Assembly: GCA_003118195.1 (NCBI GenBank)
Contig: BEXV01001236.1
Location: forward strand, 60,305 to 70,807
Origin: Hemicentrotus pulcherrimus
Taxonomy: Eukaryota > Echinodermata > Echinoidea > Camarodonta > Strongylocentrotidae
Reading direction: 5' to 3'
Length of the DNA: 10,503 bases
This document shows, piece after piece, positions 1 to 8,718 of the stretch; positions within the stretch are counted from its first letter, which is position 1, and the number at the start of each line of letters is the position of its first letter. The notes beneath the pieces were generated by a model, which was not told where the DNA came from, did no database searches, and saw only the letters and a program-made list of their open reading frames with translations. The translations under genes were made by a program, and so were the position numbers.

Positions 1-113
1 ATAACCCACGTAGAAATATGTCTAAAATTAGATTCTCGTTCAAATTATGATACAATTTGAGTCAAATTTTACTATCAAACTTTTGGGGCTCCCAACGCTT
101 AAGAGGCTCTACA

Positions 114-323
114 CCAGTCGCGGATCCAGGATTTCTTAGGGGGCCCAAATTTGAAATTATGCGAGCCAAATATCGGTACGTAAAGGTTAGAGAAAGAAGA
201 CGATTCGTATTACCATTCTCGACTCTTAATTCTTGTATGAATTTTAAAAATGATTTTTTTTTCCTTCTTTATTTCACCCGGGGGGGGCGGGCCCCCCGCC
301 CCCCCCCCCGGATCCGCCACTGG
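114..323. mobile_element. Short GGCGGATCC-type inverted-repeat element (MITE-like)
   Basis: The left end reads CCAGTCGCGGATCCAGG (114-130). The right end, CCGGATCCGCCACTGG (308-323), is its near-perfect reverse complement. The element is about 210 bp, too short to encode a transposase, so it would be non-autonomous. Just inside the right end is a very G- and C-rich block (about 280-310). The left interior has a shorter G run (139-144), so the inverted repeat may extend further in a slipped form. No convincing target-site duplication is visible on either side, so the superfamily cannot be assigned. Open frames crossing this interval arise from the element and its GC block and are not genes. 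A similar end occurs at 10411-10434. Confidence 0.65.
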
Positions 324-970
324 GCCCATTAGTGACTACAAAAAACATATGCTCTTCCTGGCTTTTTGGGAATGTGTCAATATGCGACTGAAAATACCTT
401 GTCTGTTTCCCTCAATCTGTTTGACAATAGCATAGCAAGAATTGAAAGAGATGTGATATGAAAGTATCATAGTTATGATTTGAAGCAAAAAATATCTGTA
501 GGTATACAGTGCAACTTCAAAGTACGATTTTATTTAATCAATGATTTTATTACGAACTCACTGTCGAAAAAGAAAAGTAAGTACGTAGATTTCAAATGCA
601 GTCTTTAAAGAAATGTATTTATAACTACTTGTGTAAAAACTGCGTGCCCGTCAGTGTTTTATTGTAGTCCAATAAAAAAAAACACATACTAGGGTATTAA
701 ACTCTGTCCTGGCTTAAATTTTGCACTCGTTTTATCCGAGATAAAAGTTTTGACAATGATACATATACGTCAGTCGGTTGAACTAATACTATGGATTCCT
801 TGATTAGTATATATTAGATTCTTGAATTCTGCTAGACCTACCTTTACAGAAAGAATGTAATTGCAACTTGCAAGGTGCACAGATATGATAAGACTACCTG
901 AGTGATTCCACTGGGAAGATCACAACACCCTAAAGCGAGGTTTAAACAAAAAAAATCAAATAGGCTCGTA
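324..970. other. AT-rich non-coding stretch, no gene seen
   Basis: All frames are interrupted frequently and no inverted-repeat element was found. The one local structure is a stem formed by GTGTTTTATTG (654-664) and the A-rich complement ending AACAC (670-685), with a five-base loop and unequal A/T runs. It contains an AATAAA hexamer, but there is no upstream coding region to support a polyadenylation site. Confidence 0.5.
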
Positions 971-1521
971 TAAACCCCTCAGGAAATAGTTCGAAAACTC
1001 AAGTTTGATCAATATTATATCTCCCTTGTTGTGGGATGAATATCGCTTTGTTTTCTACCAGGAGAAGGTATTTTATTTTTCTTTCAAATGATGCTATACT
1101 TGTTATGATTTTGCAACCATGGGATTAGCGGTACATCCATATAAGGGGCAGGGTATAAAGTGAAAAGTTGCCAAACGCACTCGTAAGGACTGGTATTGTA
1201 TGCATTACACACTCTAATATAGCCATAAAGGATTCATCCAAAAGACGCCGTAAAGGTGTTAAACTGGAGGTGTGTCGTCATGTGCATACACTCAAAGAAA
1301 GAAGAATGCACAGCCGAACAAGGACAGTGCGTTTTGCAACTTTTCACTTTTGACCGCCTTATTTTAAAACAATGCACATTTCATGACTGAAAATCATAAC
1401 AAATAGGGTATTATTTCAAAGTAAAATAAAAACACTGTTTAATTATACGAAACATAGCGATGATTTCACCATAACAAGAGAGATCAATCAAACTTGAGGT
1501 TCCTATTTTTTTAAGGGGTAA
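971..1521. mobile_element. Fold-back (long inverted repeat) element, about 550 bp
   Basis: The left arm (about 971-1181) and right arm (about 1326-1521) are reverse complements along most of their length, with small indels. Anchor matches include TCAAGTTTGAT near 1000 against ATCAAACTTGA near 1488, TTGTTATGATTTTGCA near 1101 against AAAATCATAACAAAT near 1390, and GTGAAAAGTTGC near 1160 against GCAACTTTTCAC near 1336. The pairing resumes further in: TGTATGCA (1197-1204) and the ACACAC that follows are mirrored by GGTGTGT and TGCATACA (1269-1290). The unpaired centre is therefore only about 50 bases. Outer ends are TAAACCCCT and AGGGGTAAA. No protein-coding capacity is seen; a 61-codon frame inside it (1168-1353) is incidental. 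This is most simply a non-autonomous fold-back transposon. Confidence 0.7.
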
Positions 1522-3332
1522 ACTTCTCCCCAGAAAAGTATGTCATTGATGGACGGATATTCCTTTCATAATGTCATATCTTCTGTTCACGTTTACAACG
1601 AAGTTTCAATGTCCTTCCGATTGGATTGTAACGTGTATAGATGAAGTGGTTAGAGTTACATAAATAATCAACAGCATTCCCAAACAGTTGAACTTGCCCC
1701 GAACCAGTTGATGACATTTTATCCGATAGTTCTAACCAAAATGAAGATGAAAAAAGGGGGAAAAGAATGAAGATTTGAATATGCGCCAGAAACAAAAATG
1801 GATGAAAGAGAAAAGGGTATTTCAACAGGCTTCCAGTCGCCAAGAACATTGCGAATTGAGGCTCTGTACGCGGTATCGGACACGAATAAATTTCCGATCC
1901 CTTAGGGGATATTTTGATGCAGTCACCTCAATAGTCATCGCTGATTCTTAATGTACTCATTCACCATATTCCTAGTTTAAAGACTCGCCACTGGTGTCCC
2001 AGACATTTCCAGACATATTTAATCTTCATATAAAGAATTAAGATGAAAAGTTAAAAGGAGAGTTTTTTGAGCGTGACTAACGTTTAACGTATTAGAAGGC
2101 AGTCTGTGCTTTTCGTACCCGGTTGTTTAATACCTTACCAAAGTTTTGTAGAAATTTGCCGACATGACCTTCTGACTTTATTATTTCAGGAATCCTACAT
2201 GCGATGATTGCAGTGCTTTACTTTCAGGTACATTTTCAATAAAATAACATTAAATATGGACTTTCTTCATAGCGAAAAGGGAATTCAAATTGTAGCCAAC
2301 CATAAAATTTAACCTTTAAAATTAGAATTACCGTAAACGTAAAGTTACTGCCTTGCTCAGTTTGTGAATACGAACAATTATTGAATGCAGCTTGTTCAAT
2401 ATCTAAACCTGTGACCAAAAGAAATTCTTCATCCTATCCGAAGGAGACTGCATTTCCAACCACGTTCCATGTTTTAAATGTGGAGAACAACTTTTCAGGC
2501 ATGCAGCACGACCTTTTTAGACAATTTTTGAATACCTGGCGGTTCTATTAGAAGGACAGACGAATGCAATTCATCATTGATTTTGAATAACAAATTGTTA
2601 AAAGCTGTGAAATACATTGAATAATAATATATTTTTGCCTTCACGTTTTTTCAGATATAGCGAGGCAATACTGCGGCGGTTTATTTTTGAATTGCGTCAC
2701 ATTTTAGAGCTATAAGACATTGAAGACGCGCAATTCATTTGTTTCGCGCAGTTGCCATTTCATTTATTAACAAGTATAAGTAACCGCGGCTGTTTTTTTT
2801 TTTTTNTTTTTTGGTTTACCACGCCATATTTGGACGCCAGTGCTGTGCAATATCCCGAAATTTTCTATTCATTCAGCTTACTCTCGATTAACTTTTTCCT
2901 AAGACGTTTACCCTTCCCAGTGAACAGTTGAATGAGGCTTTATATGGCTATTTAGAAAAGTGAAATGTTTTGATTCGTGAAGAAGAGTAAGAAGAGCGGT
3001 AAAGGATTATGATGAATTTGCCTATCCGTTGTTTTGCCTCTGACATGGCGACCTGAATGTTCGACAACCCATACAAGGGCGAAAAATATCCAATACTGAA
3101 GCTGATATAAATATAGTACAACGTTTACTCATGATACTAGATACATTTATGCAATTTTCTTGTAATACAAAACCATTCTAAACTTGATCATATTTTGTTG
3201 GGAAGTGTCGAACAATAAATATTCCTTTAAAGTAGAAATGTATTATGGATACGTATACCCTAAATAGAAGCGGGTTCTTCATCCCTTCCATAGCCTGCGT
3301 CTAGAAAGTGATACCGGGCTTTCAAGCCACAG
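1522..3332. other. Long AT-rich non-coding stretch, no gene seen
   Basis: I find no element ends, microsatellite or convincing exon here. A minus-strand frame of 91 codons (1574-1849) begins with a phenylalanine- and leucine-rich run. This comes from purine-rich plus-strand sequence near 1740-1815, and no splice sites or recognisable domain support it. A T tract at 2793-2812 contains the only undetermined base of the window (2806). The region is best read as intron or intergenic DNA. Confidence 0.5.
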
Positions 3333-3493
3333 GCTGAAGCTAGGACAGAGGCAATAGCGTCTATGGTTTCCATGCCAACAGCAGAGAAAACTACGATACG
3401 TCTCAAAAGTTATGCTGTGTCTCATTTCATGATGACCGGAAAACGATTTGAACATAACACGATCGTGAAGGCTTTCGAGAAATCAGCTCAAGG
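3333..3493 (+). CDS. Candidate internal exon, unknown protein (weak)
   Basis: The frame is open for about 61 codons from 3312 to the TAA at 3495, in a patch less AT-rich than its surroundings. A possible acceptor, TTTCAAGCCACAG, ends at 3332. A possible donor, GTAATT, begins at 3494 and overlaps the in-frame stop, as expected if the frame ends by splicing. The exon would be 161 bp, starting at phase 0 and ending after the second base of a codon. The peptide is mixed charged and hydrophobic (residues such as EKTTIRLKSYAVSHFMMTGK), and many codons start with G, as real coding sequence often does. I do not recognise it. The acceptor tract is only moderately pyrimidine-rich and the donor is not optimal. 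A competing minus-strand frame of about 48 codons overlaps it. It could be a chance open frame. Confidence 0.25.
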
Positions 3494-4823
3494 GTAATTT
3501 CAATGTCCTATTTTGTGTCTCATAGAAATCATGTTCTGAGTACGTAACAGGTCGTTCTCATGTCCGCGCTCATTTCTAAAGGTGTAGGGCAAGGCTACTG
3601 AAATTGCCTTCGTTTGATTTTTTCGATAGTCTTTTCAATCGTGTGACATCTAACTTATACAAATCAATTTGAATAACATATTAGTTGAAAATCAATACTA
3701 GCAATTAGTATGATGATTTGTGTGAACCCTGACTGTCAATAAATGGAGTATATGCTTCTTGATAACCAATCAGTGTGTAAACGGCTTTTAGGCTTTACCC
3801 AAATTCTACCAACTGTTTAAAGGACTGTGTCTGTTCATCCATTGTGTGATATAGAACTAATAATCAAAAGCAGGCATTGTGCCTTCATCTTTCAAGAGCT
3901 CGGGAGTAAAAAGTAAGTCCTTTTCTACGAATTCGTATTATTATCCTGTCATCGTATTAGAAAAATATGACGCGGCGGACTGTTGGTCTCCGTGAATAGA
4001 ACCTATAGTATTTTTCAATTTAATTTTGTGCTGGGAAGTTAAATTGTAATTAAGTAAGTACGAAATTAAGTGTCTAGACTGACACAAATAGATTCATACT
4101 CCACTTTTAAATGTGCATGTATAAGACTAGTCTATATGTAGCTAGCTATTCTGTTGAGAAAAACGTGAATTATTAGTTAGATAAAAGCAATGACTTAATA
4201 TAATGATAACAAAACAAAAATGCAGTCGTGTGATTTCACTTTTAAAGTATATATTTGGTAAGGAAGACTGAATTCTGAATGTGTTTGATGAAAGACAGGG
4301 AATTGCGATATATATGTCTTTCTGCGATAGCTTTAGGCCTACTCGCAGGACAATGATTGATCAATCGATATCAGAGTTTAGGAGGAAAAGGTTTCGATGT
4401 CTGTTTTTTATTTTATAGTGTAAAAAGGCAATATTTTGTGATTTTAACCGTAGTTTTGACAGCTTATGCGGATAAAGCTCAATAATTTTGGCGCACACGT
4501 CATCCCTTTTGTTTTTATCGTTATCATGTAATAAATTAAAAACGACTGCAAATTATTTTTCATGTGTTGTAGATGGATTTGCATCACCTAATTAATAAAC
4601 AAACTAACGAAATCTTGATTGAAAGTATTATCACAGAAAAAACAACTAATTTCTTAATACGAGGTATCCATATGTGCCGGAATAATGAGCTTAATCTTTA
4701 AATCTTTCTTTGCTTATTATTATAATGTTATATCTCATACCAAAATCCTATACCAGATATAATTTATTGCAAATCTTGAACATTCAGTGTAAGTTTAGTT
4801 TGATAATGTGCGAATGTATTGTA
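3494..4823. other. AT-rich non-coding stretch, no gene seen
   Basis: Stops are dense in all frames. Only trivial palindromes stand out, for example AGACTAGTCT near 4126 and ATTGATCAAT near 4358. GTAAGT hexamers near 3912 and 4054 have no open exon upstream of them. The stretch is probably intron or intergenic DNA. Confidence 0.5.
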
Positions 4824-5410
4824 CGTCATCACCATAACTCCAGGGGGTGTTTCACAAAGATCCTAAGTTGAACTTATCTCTAAGTTGGACTTAAACATTA
4901 TGTCAAGCTGTTAGCATCTACAGTATGAAAACATTTTGTAAAAGTTATTTTAAAAGGCATGAAATGTCAGATCGTTCATATTTTCTATCATCAAGGAGAT
5001 TTCATGTTCTTGATGTGGAAATTATGAAAAAATTATAAAATACTTGAATTTTCGCTTTTGTATATCTGTTATTTTAAGGCTACAATAATGGCTCTCCATA
5101 ATTTGTAAGTCCAACTTAGAGTTAAGTTCGACTTTGGATCTTTGTGAAACACCCCCAAGTGTCATTTATTTTAAAACCTTTAAAATCGAGTGGAAGGTTT
5201 ATTTGTGTGACAATCATTTTGCGTCATCTCCAGAACTCGAGAATATTTTTTAATGTGAGAATATGTCAATCAACGTAAGAGATATTTCAGAAGGACTCGT
5301 TCAACATACCAGAATAGCTCGGTCAAAGTCTCCGTCTTAAGATTATTTCTTAGACCATCTGCTCATTTCAAAGCTATATCGTCACCATAACCAGCCTACC
5401 TCGAGAACTA
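4824..5410 (+). repeat. Degenerate tandem repeat with CGTCAYCACCATAACTC-like core
   Basis: Three related cores are visible: CGTCATCACCATAACTCC (4824-4841), CGTCATCTCCAGAACTCGAG (from 5222), and CGTCACCATAAC (5380-5391) followed after eight bases by CTCGAGAACTAGAAGGAC. If the 314-bp element at 4843-5156 is removed, the first two cores are about 83 bases apart. The next interval is about 159 bases, close to twice that, with a weak relic near 5299-5322. A second shared piece, AATGTGCGAATGT near 4805 against AATGTGAGAATATGT near 5253, supports a repeated unit. Identity is low, so unit boundaries are uncertain. Confidence 0.4.
4843..5156. mobile_element. MITE-like element with 51-bp terminal inverted repeats
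   Basis: The left terminus (4843-4893) begins GGGGGTGTTTCACAAAGATC. The right terminus (5106-5156) ends with its exact complement GATCTTTGTGAAACACCCCC. Over 51 positions the two arms agree at 48. Each arm also contains internal repeats of a TAAGTT/AACTTA motif, so single strands could fold in more than one way. The roughly 210-bp core is AT-rich with no coding potential. No clear target-site duplication is seen next to the G and C runs. The high arm identity suggests a comparatively young copy, or one whose structure has been kept. It interrupts the degenerate repeat described at 4824-5410. Confidence 0.8.
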
Positions 5411-5444
5411 GAAGGACTTTACTGAATACGCCCGTGTTTTGTAA

Positions 5445-5474
5445 GTGTGTGTGTGTGGGGGGGGGGGTGGGTGC
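5445..5474. repeat. (GT)n followed by G run
   Basis: Alternating GT at 5445-5457 passes directly into a run of G to about 5467, then a GTGGGTG tail. Simple-sequence tract. Confidence 0.9.
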
Positions 5475-5537
5475 GTTTGTTTAGGTGCCTGATAAAGATG
5501 AATAATTCGTTTGGTAAAGGTATGGTCTCTCTATGCA

Positions 5538-5562
5538 TCTCTCTCTCTCTCTCTCTCTCTTT
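5538..5562. repeat. (CT)n microsatellite
   Basis: An uninterrupted CT tract, continued by imperfect pyrimidine sequence to about 5580. The stretch after it (5581-5966) shows no gene or element that I can support. Confidence 0.9.
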
Positions 5563-5966
5563 CTCGGTCTTTCTATCTCTGGTTGCAATGAACAGCAACG
5601 AAAAATAGATATTTAGTCGTAATTACGGTCATCGATTTTATATTGACGATAAATCTGAAAGTATAAACTTGAGATGAAATATAGAGCCTCTTAGCTTTTA
5701 AATGTGATGTTCACCTTGTGAAAATAAAATAGAATGCAAATGAAGGATTTTGCTTTGAAATGGGAAACACAAGTAAGAGAAGCTGAACTTGTATTAAATT
5801 TATTGCATTTATAAGAAATTGTTACGTCGAGGGTTAATAATTGCATTTTCGTCTCCGAGCAAACATTGTCACCAATTTACGACTGTACCATCGATCGGTT
5901 TTTAAAAAATCGATAAATCCGCCCTAATTTCAAAGAAACGTCTCTCATTGGAGTCTTATTGACCGC

Positions 5967-5989
5967 TCCCCCCCTCTCTCTCTCTCTCT
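5967..5989. repeat. C run followed by (CT)n
   Basis: Seven C residues pass into alternating CT. The purine-rich sequence at 6028-6056 (GGTGGGGAGAAGGGATGGGG and onward) is a further G-rich tract about 40 bases downstream. Confidence 0.85.
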
Positions 5990-6056
5990 ACCATTATCTA
6001 GGCCCAACGTGTATCTATTCTCATTTCGGAGGTGGGGAGAAGGGATGGGGAGGGGG

Positions 6057-6540
6057 CTTGAATCTGAGAAGTGATCACCTCCTCCAATGCCATGCAAAAT
6101 AGTAGGGACAAAATTCTTTAGGGAGAAAAGGGAAAGACGAAAATGGCGAGCAAGAGAAAATATATTGAGTTTGAGAAACAGAAGTTTAAGAATTTTAATA
6201 ATAGAGAGAACTTATAATTAGAGGTAGATTGATGATATAATGTTGTTCAAGTTAATACAGTAACTACGGACAAGCAGTTAGATGGTAATTATTATTATGA
6301 TCATTATTTTTTTTGTGGGGGGGGGGAATTAGTGAAATATTTCCATTACCAGGTAACATAGTACGCGAATTTCATGAATTGCAACACGAATTAAGCTATT
6401 GTCCGTCAAAATAAATGTAAAATCTTTAATTGATTTTGTGTCTAATGATGGTTATGATAGTCATAGTGGTGTAAAGAGGAAAATTCACTGGTTCAATAAA
6501 ATACTATCAGATCATTATAAGTGTGAGTGTAATTCTAAGA
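6057..6540. other. AT-rich non-coding stretch with a T/G homopolymer
   Basis: No gene is seen. A T run (6307-6314) is followed by T and a run of ten G (6317-6326). The rest is AT-rich with frequent stops in every frame. Confidence 0.5.
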
Positions 6541-7052
6541 ACGGCTAGTCCTGGAAAATAAACGATTGATTCTTGGAATGCTGTGATGCACAGAATCGGT
6601 GAGTTGCAAGCTATACTGCATTTGCAACACTACGTATTGCTGGATATCACTGCTACTCCAGCTTTATCCGAGCTCGTACTGCTAGGACAAGCCGCTCAAG
6701 CATTCAAGTAATGTCTCCCTACACTCATTGCCTGTTGTACATGAAGCGTCGGAGTAGGAGTGCGTCATTGGCTGTCGCGGCTTTTGATGCTCGATGTGAG
6801 AATGACATCGTACCGTACAGACAGGGAATGTAGAAATGTCTAGTGCAACCATTGCATTCAATCTACTGGCCTATGCGCTCATTTCCTGCACAGACTGATC
6901 GATTAGCGTAAGTAACAATGGCCGTTGCACACGAGGCGTCAACTCGATTGTATTTTTACCTGCACTAATCAGGGTTGTGAAGTTTGAAAGTAAATCAACG
7001 CAATGTTTACCATGATACATGTACGCCGGCTATCACCCTCTCCCTCACGGAG
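6541..7052. promoter_or_regulatory. GC-richer single-copy segment, possible regulatory or untranslated exon sequence
   Basis: Base composition changes noticeably near 6541: CpG dinucleotides and mixed-composition sequence replace the AT-rich background. An ATTGG (CCAAT-box complement) at 6767-6771 lies directly after TGCGTC, giving a CCAAT/CRE-like pair on the minus strand. Two donor-like hexamers, GTGAGT at 6599 and GTAAGT at 6908, follow short frames that contain stops, so any exons would be non-coding. A 25-base motif occurs twice, at 6726-6750 and 6916-6940. A regulatory role is an inference from composition and motifs only. Confidence 0.2.
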
Positions 7053-7313
7053 CTATAAAGACCGCATCAGTCGCTGACGCAGACGTGCGCCAGAATACAC
7101 GAAACATAATAAGTGAGCAGGGGCATTGACTGCAGAGGACTGCCTTATCAAAGGACGCTTTATTGATGTTGGTGGGTTACAGGGCATTGCTTTTTCATCA
7201 TTCTCTTTTCGCGTTGCGTAGAAGTTGGGCCGCAGGGGCGAAAAATATACGGCGACGAGAATGGAGAGCCAAAGGGTGGTTAGGATGTGTTCAAGGACCT
7301 GAGCTAACGTCAT
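7053..7313 (-). CDS. Possible short membrane or secreted protein, or first coding exon (weak)
   Basis: The minus-strand frame from an ATG at 7313 gives 86 residues, beginning MTLAQVLEHILTTLWLSILV. An upstream in-frame ATG at 7376 would give 107. I prefer the inner start because it has A at -3 (GCCAAAATGA) and is followed at once by a hydrophobic segment (residues about 4-24) resembling a signal anchor or signal peptide. Many third positions over the first 40 codons are G or C. After residue about 45 the frame looks less coding-like, so it may be a first exon that splices out early; the nearest GT, in CCCTGTAACC, is a poor donor. The plus strand also has an open frame of about 65 codons here. 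I recognise no family. Confidence 0.22.
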   Translation of the reverse strand: MTLAQVLEHILTTLWLSILVAVYFSPLRPNFYATRKENDEKAMPCNPPTSIKRPLIRQSSAVNAPAHLLCFVYSGARLRQRLMRSL

Positions 7314-7437
7314 TTTGGCTCTAATCAAATGACATAGGTACATGTATCCCGGTGATAACGATCTGAATTGTGTCACGTTGACTCCAATGTCTTCGATCTT
7401 AAAGAGAGAACAATGTTTAGATGGAAATTCTGAATAG

Positions 7438-7853
7438 GATTCATTTCTATCCTGGGGATAAAGGAATAAATTGTCATGAACCTGTACTAAATCTCGTTAA
7501 CAATTAGCCTGAGATTAATACAACGCAAAAAAGAAAGATAGAGAGAGGGGGAGAGAGAGGTAGAGAGAGAGGGAGAGAGAGAGAGAAAGAGAGAGATGGA
7601 GAGAGACAGACAGACATACAGGTTGAGTTATAGAGAGTAGGAGAGCAGGAGTGGGGTAGACAGAATGAGGAAGAGACAGATAAGGAAGTTGTGAAATATT
7701 TCATTAAGTAAGTGGAATGATGAAGTAAGATTAAAGACATGTAAATGTTGTTTAATATCATCTTAGAGTATTGATTTCAGGCTTTTGCTTGTAAACTAGA
7801 TTTAGTGAAGGTTCAAGACCATTTCCTCCTTATCCCCAGGATAGGGATGCATC
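7438..7853. repeat. Inverted repeat enclosing a GA microsatellite
   Basis: The left arm (7438-7521) and right arm (7768-7853) are reverse complements with a few mismatches and one small indel. The outer parts include CTATCCTGGGGATAA (7447-7461) against TTATCCCCAGGATAG (7829-7843). The arms continue inward through TGAACC, ACTAAATCT and AGCCTGA blocks. The enclosed sequence starts with a purine-only GA tract. It has the shape of a fold-back element, or of a duplicated inverted segment that later gained a microsatellite. No TIR-adjacent target duplication is evident. Confidence 0.65.
7540..7619. repeat. (GA)n-rich microsatellite
   Basis: Imperfect GA repeat with GGGG, AAA and GACA interruptions. 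Its complement is the source of the serine/leucine/proline-rich minus-strand frame at 7504-7761, which is not a gene. Confidence 0.9.
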
Positions 7854-7874
7854 TTGTTAAAATTACCATTAAAA

Positions 7875-7928
7875 TAGAGAAAAAGAGAAGAGGTGGAGAG
7901 AGGGAGAGAGAGAGAGAGAGAGAGAGAA
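7875..7928. repeat. Second (GA)n microsatellite
   Basis: Purine tract ending in a pure AG array (about 7904-7927). It begins about 20 bases outside the right arm of the inverted repeat at 7438-7853, so GA tracts lie both inside and just outside that arm. The following 7929-8239 is AT-rich and holds nothing I can name. Confidence 0.9.
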
Positions 7929-8239
7929 AAGTCAGTGAGATATTGTCCAAATAATATTGAATAGAAAGATTGTAAATCAATTTTTTGAAGAAAAGGGAGA
8001 ATAAATCATGTAAATGAAGAATAAAATCATTTAAACAAAAAAATATCTTGAGAACTGTAATGGAAAATGTAAGTGGAATGCAATCACAAAACATGGTGGA
8101 AAATATTGGTTAATGTGTGGAAGACGTAGAGGATAGCATTTAAAAAAAAATTAAACAAGCATACAGAATTTATTTTAAAAATTGGATTCTGCTGAGAGTG
8201 TTCAATATTCACGGAGCGTTTCTAGTAGACAGGAAGTTG

Positions 8240-8718
8240 TTAAAGATAAAACAAAGTTTTGGTATGGGGTCATGAATTTGGTCCAAATGAACATATTGGA
8301 CGCATATATGCGATCCTAAAATATTCAGTGATCGTTGTCGCAGTTGATGAAATCGTAAATAATGAACTCGTTATGCTGTATAGCTTCCTCTTAAGGTCAA
8401 GATATTGATTTAGCTATAAAAGTATGTTATTTGACTAAAATCGACCGATTAGCTATTCCCGTTTGAAAAGTATATTCTGAGATTTTCATGGTCGCAGCTA
8501 CCATTGTACGGCGGTAGGCGCTATTTGAAATTTATCAACATTTACCGGGAGCACCGGTAAATTTTTATATTCAATTTTTCTCGAAAGCAGAAGTGTTTTA
8601 GGGGCTAATTTTTCTAGTGCTTATAATACATCCATAGGGGCATCCAAATATATCAAAATTGTTAAGAATCACTATCCACCCAATTGTCAAAATTTACCAA
8701 AACTTTGTATTACCATCT
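8240..8718 (-). mobile_element. TTAA-type MITE, copy A (minus orientation relative to copy B)
   Basis: This copy is the reverse complement of 9756-10276, at roughly three-quarters identity by eye, with several indels. Its left boundary keeps TTAA (8240-8243) followed by AGATAAAACAAAGTTTTGG. Its right boundary, CCAAAACTTTGTATTACC (to 8714), has lost the TTAA, reading ATCTA instead. Two internal blocks are much better conserved than the rest: 8472-8504 (32 of 33 matching copy B) and 8583-8645 (about 58 of 63). A GC-rich hairpin, TTTACCG...CGGTAAA near 8541-8561, marks the middle. Nothing in it codes for protein. Confidence 0.7.

Noticed and set aside
57..435. Two plus-strand frames of 91 and 61 codons at 57-332 and 250-435
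   Set aside because: They run through the inverted-repeat element and its G/C homopolymers, which produce glycine/proline/arginine-rich translation without any domain.
1574..1849. Minus-strand frame of 91 codons with a phenylalanine/leucine-rich start
   Set aside because: The hydrophobicity comes from purine-rich plus-strand sequence; there are no splice signals, no motif, and the composition is the same as surrounding non-coding DNA.
2236..2418. Minus-strand frame of 60 codons
   Set aside because: Length is within chance expectation, and no composition change, splice site or recognisable feature supports it.
3050..3075. TGTTCGACAACC as a possible tRNA internal B box
   Set aside because: No acceptor stem, A box or cloverleaf pairing can be arranged around it.
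4843..5156. CRISPR-like or attachment-site interpretation of the repeated arms
   Set aside because: Only two copies exist and they are inverted, matching transposon termini rather than a direct-repeat array.
6599..6913. GTGAGT at 6599 and GTAAGT at 6908 as donors of coding exons
   Set aside because: At 6599 all three upstream frames hit stops within about 40 bases; at 6908 only a roughly 70-nt frame after a TAG stays open. At most these are untranslated exons.
7504..8094. Minus-strand frames of 85 and 93 codons with long serine/leucine/proline runs
   Set aside because: They are direct translations of the complement of the GA microsatellites.
8301..8312. Palindrome CGCATATATGCG
   Set aside because: It is absent from the matching place in copy B and is short, so probably incidental.
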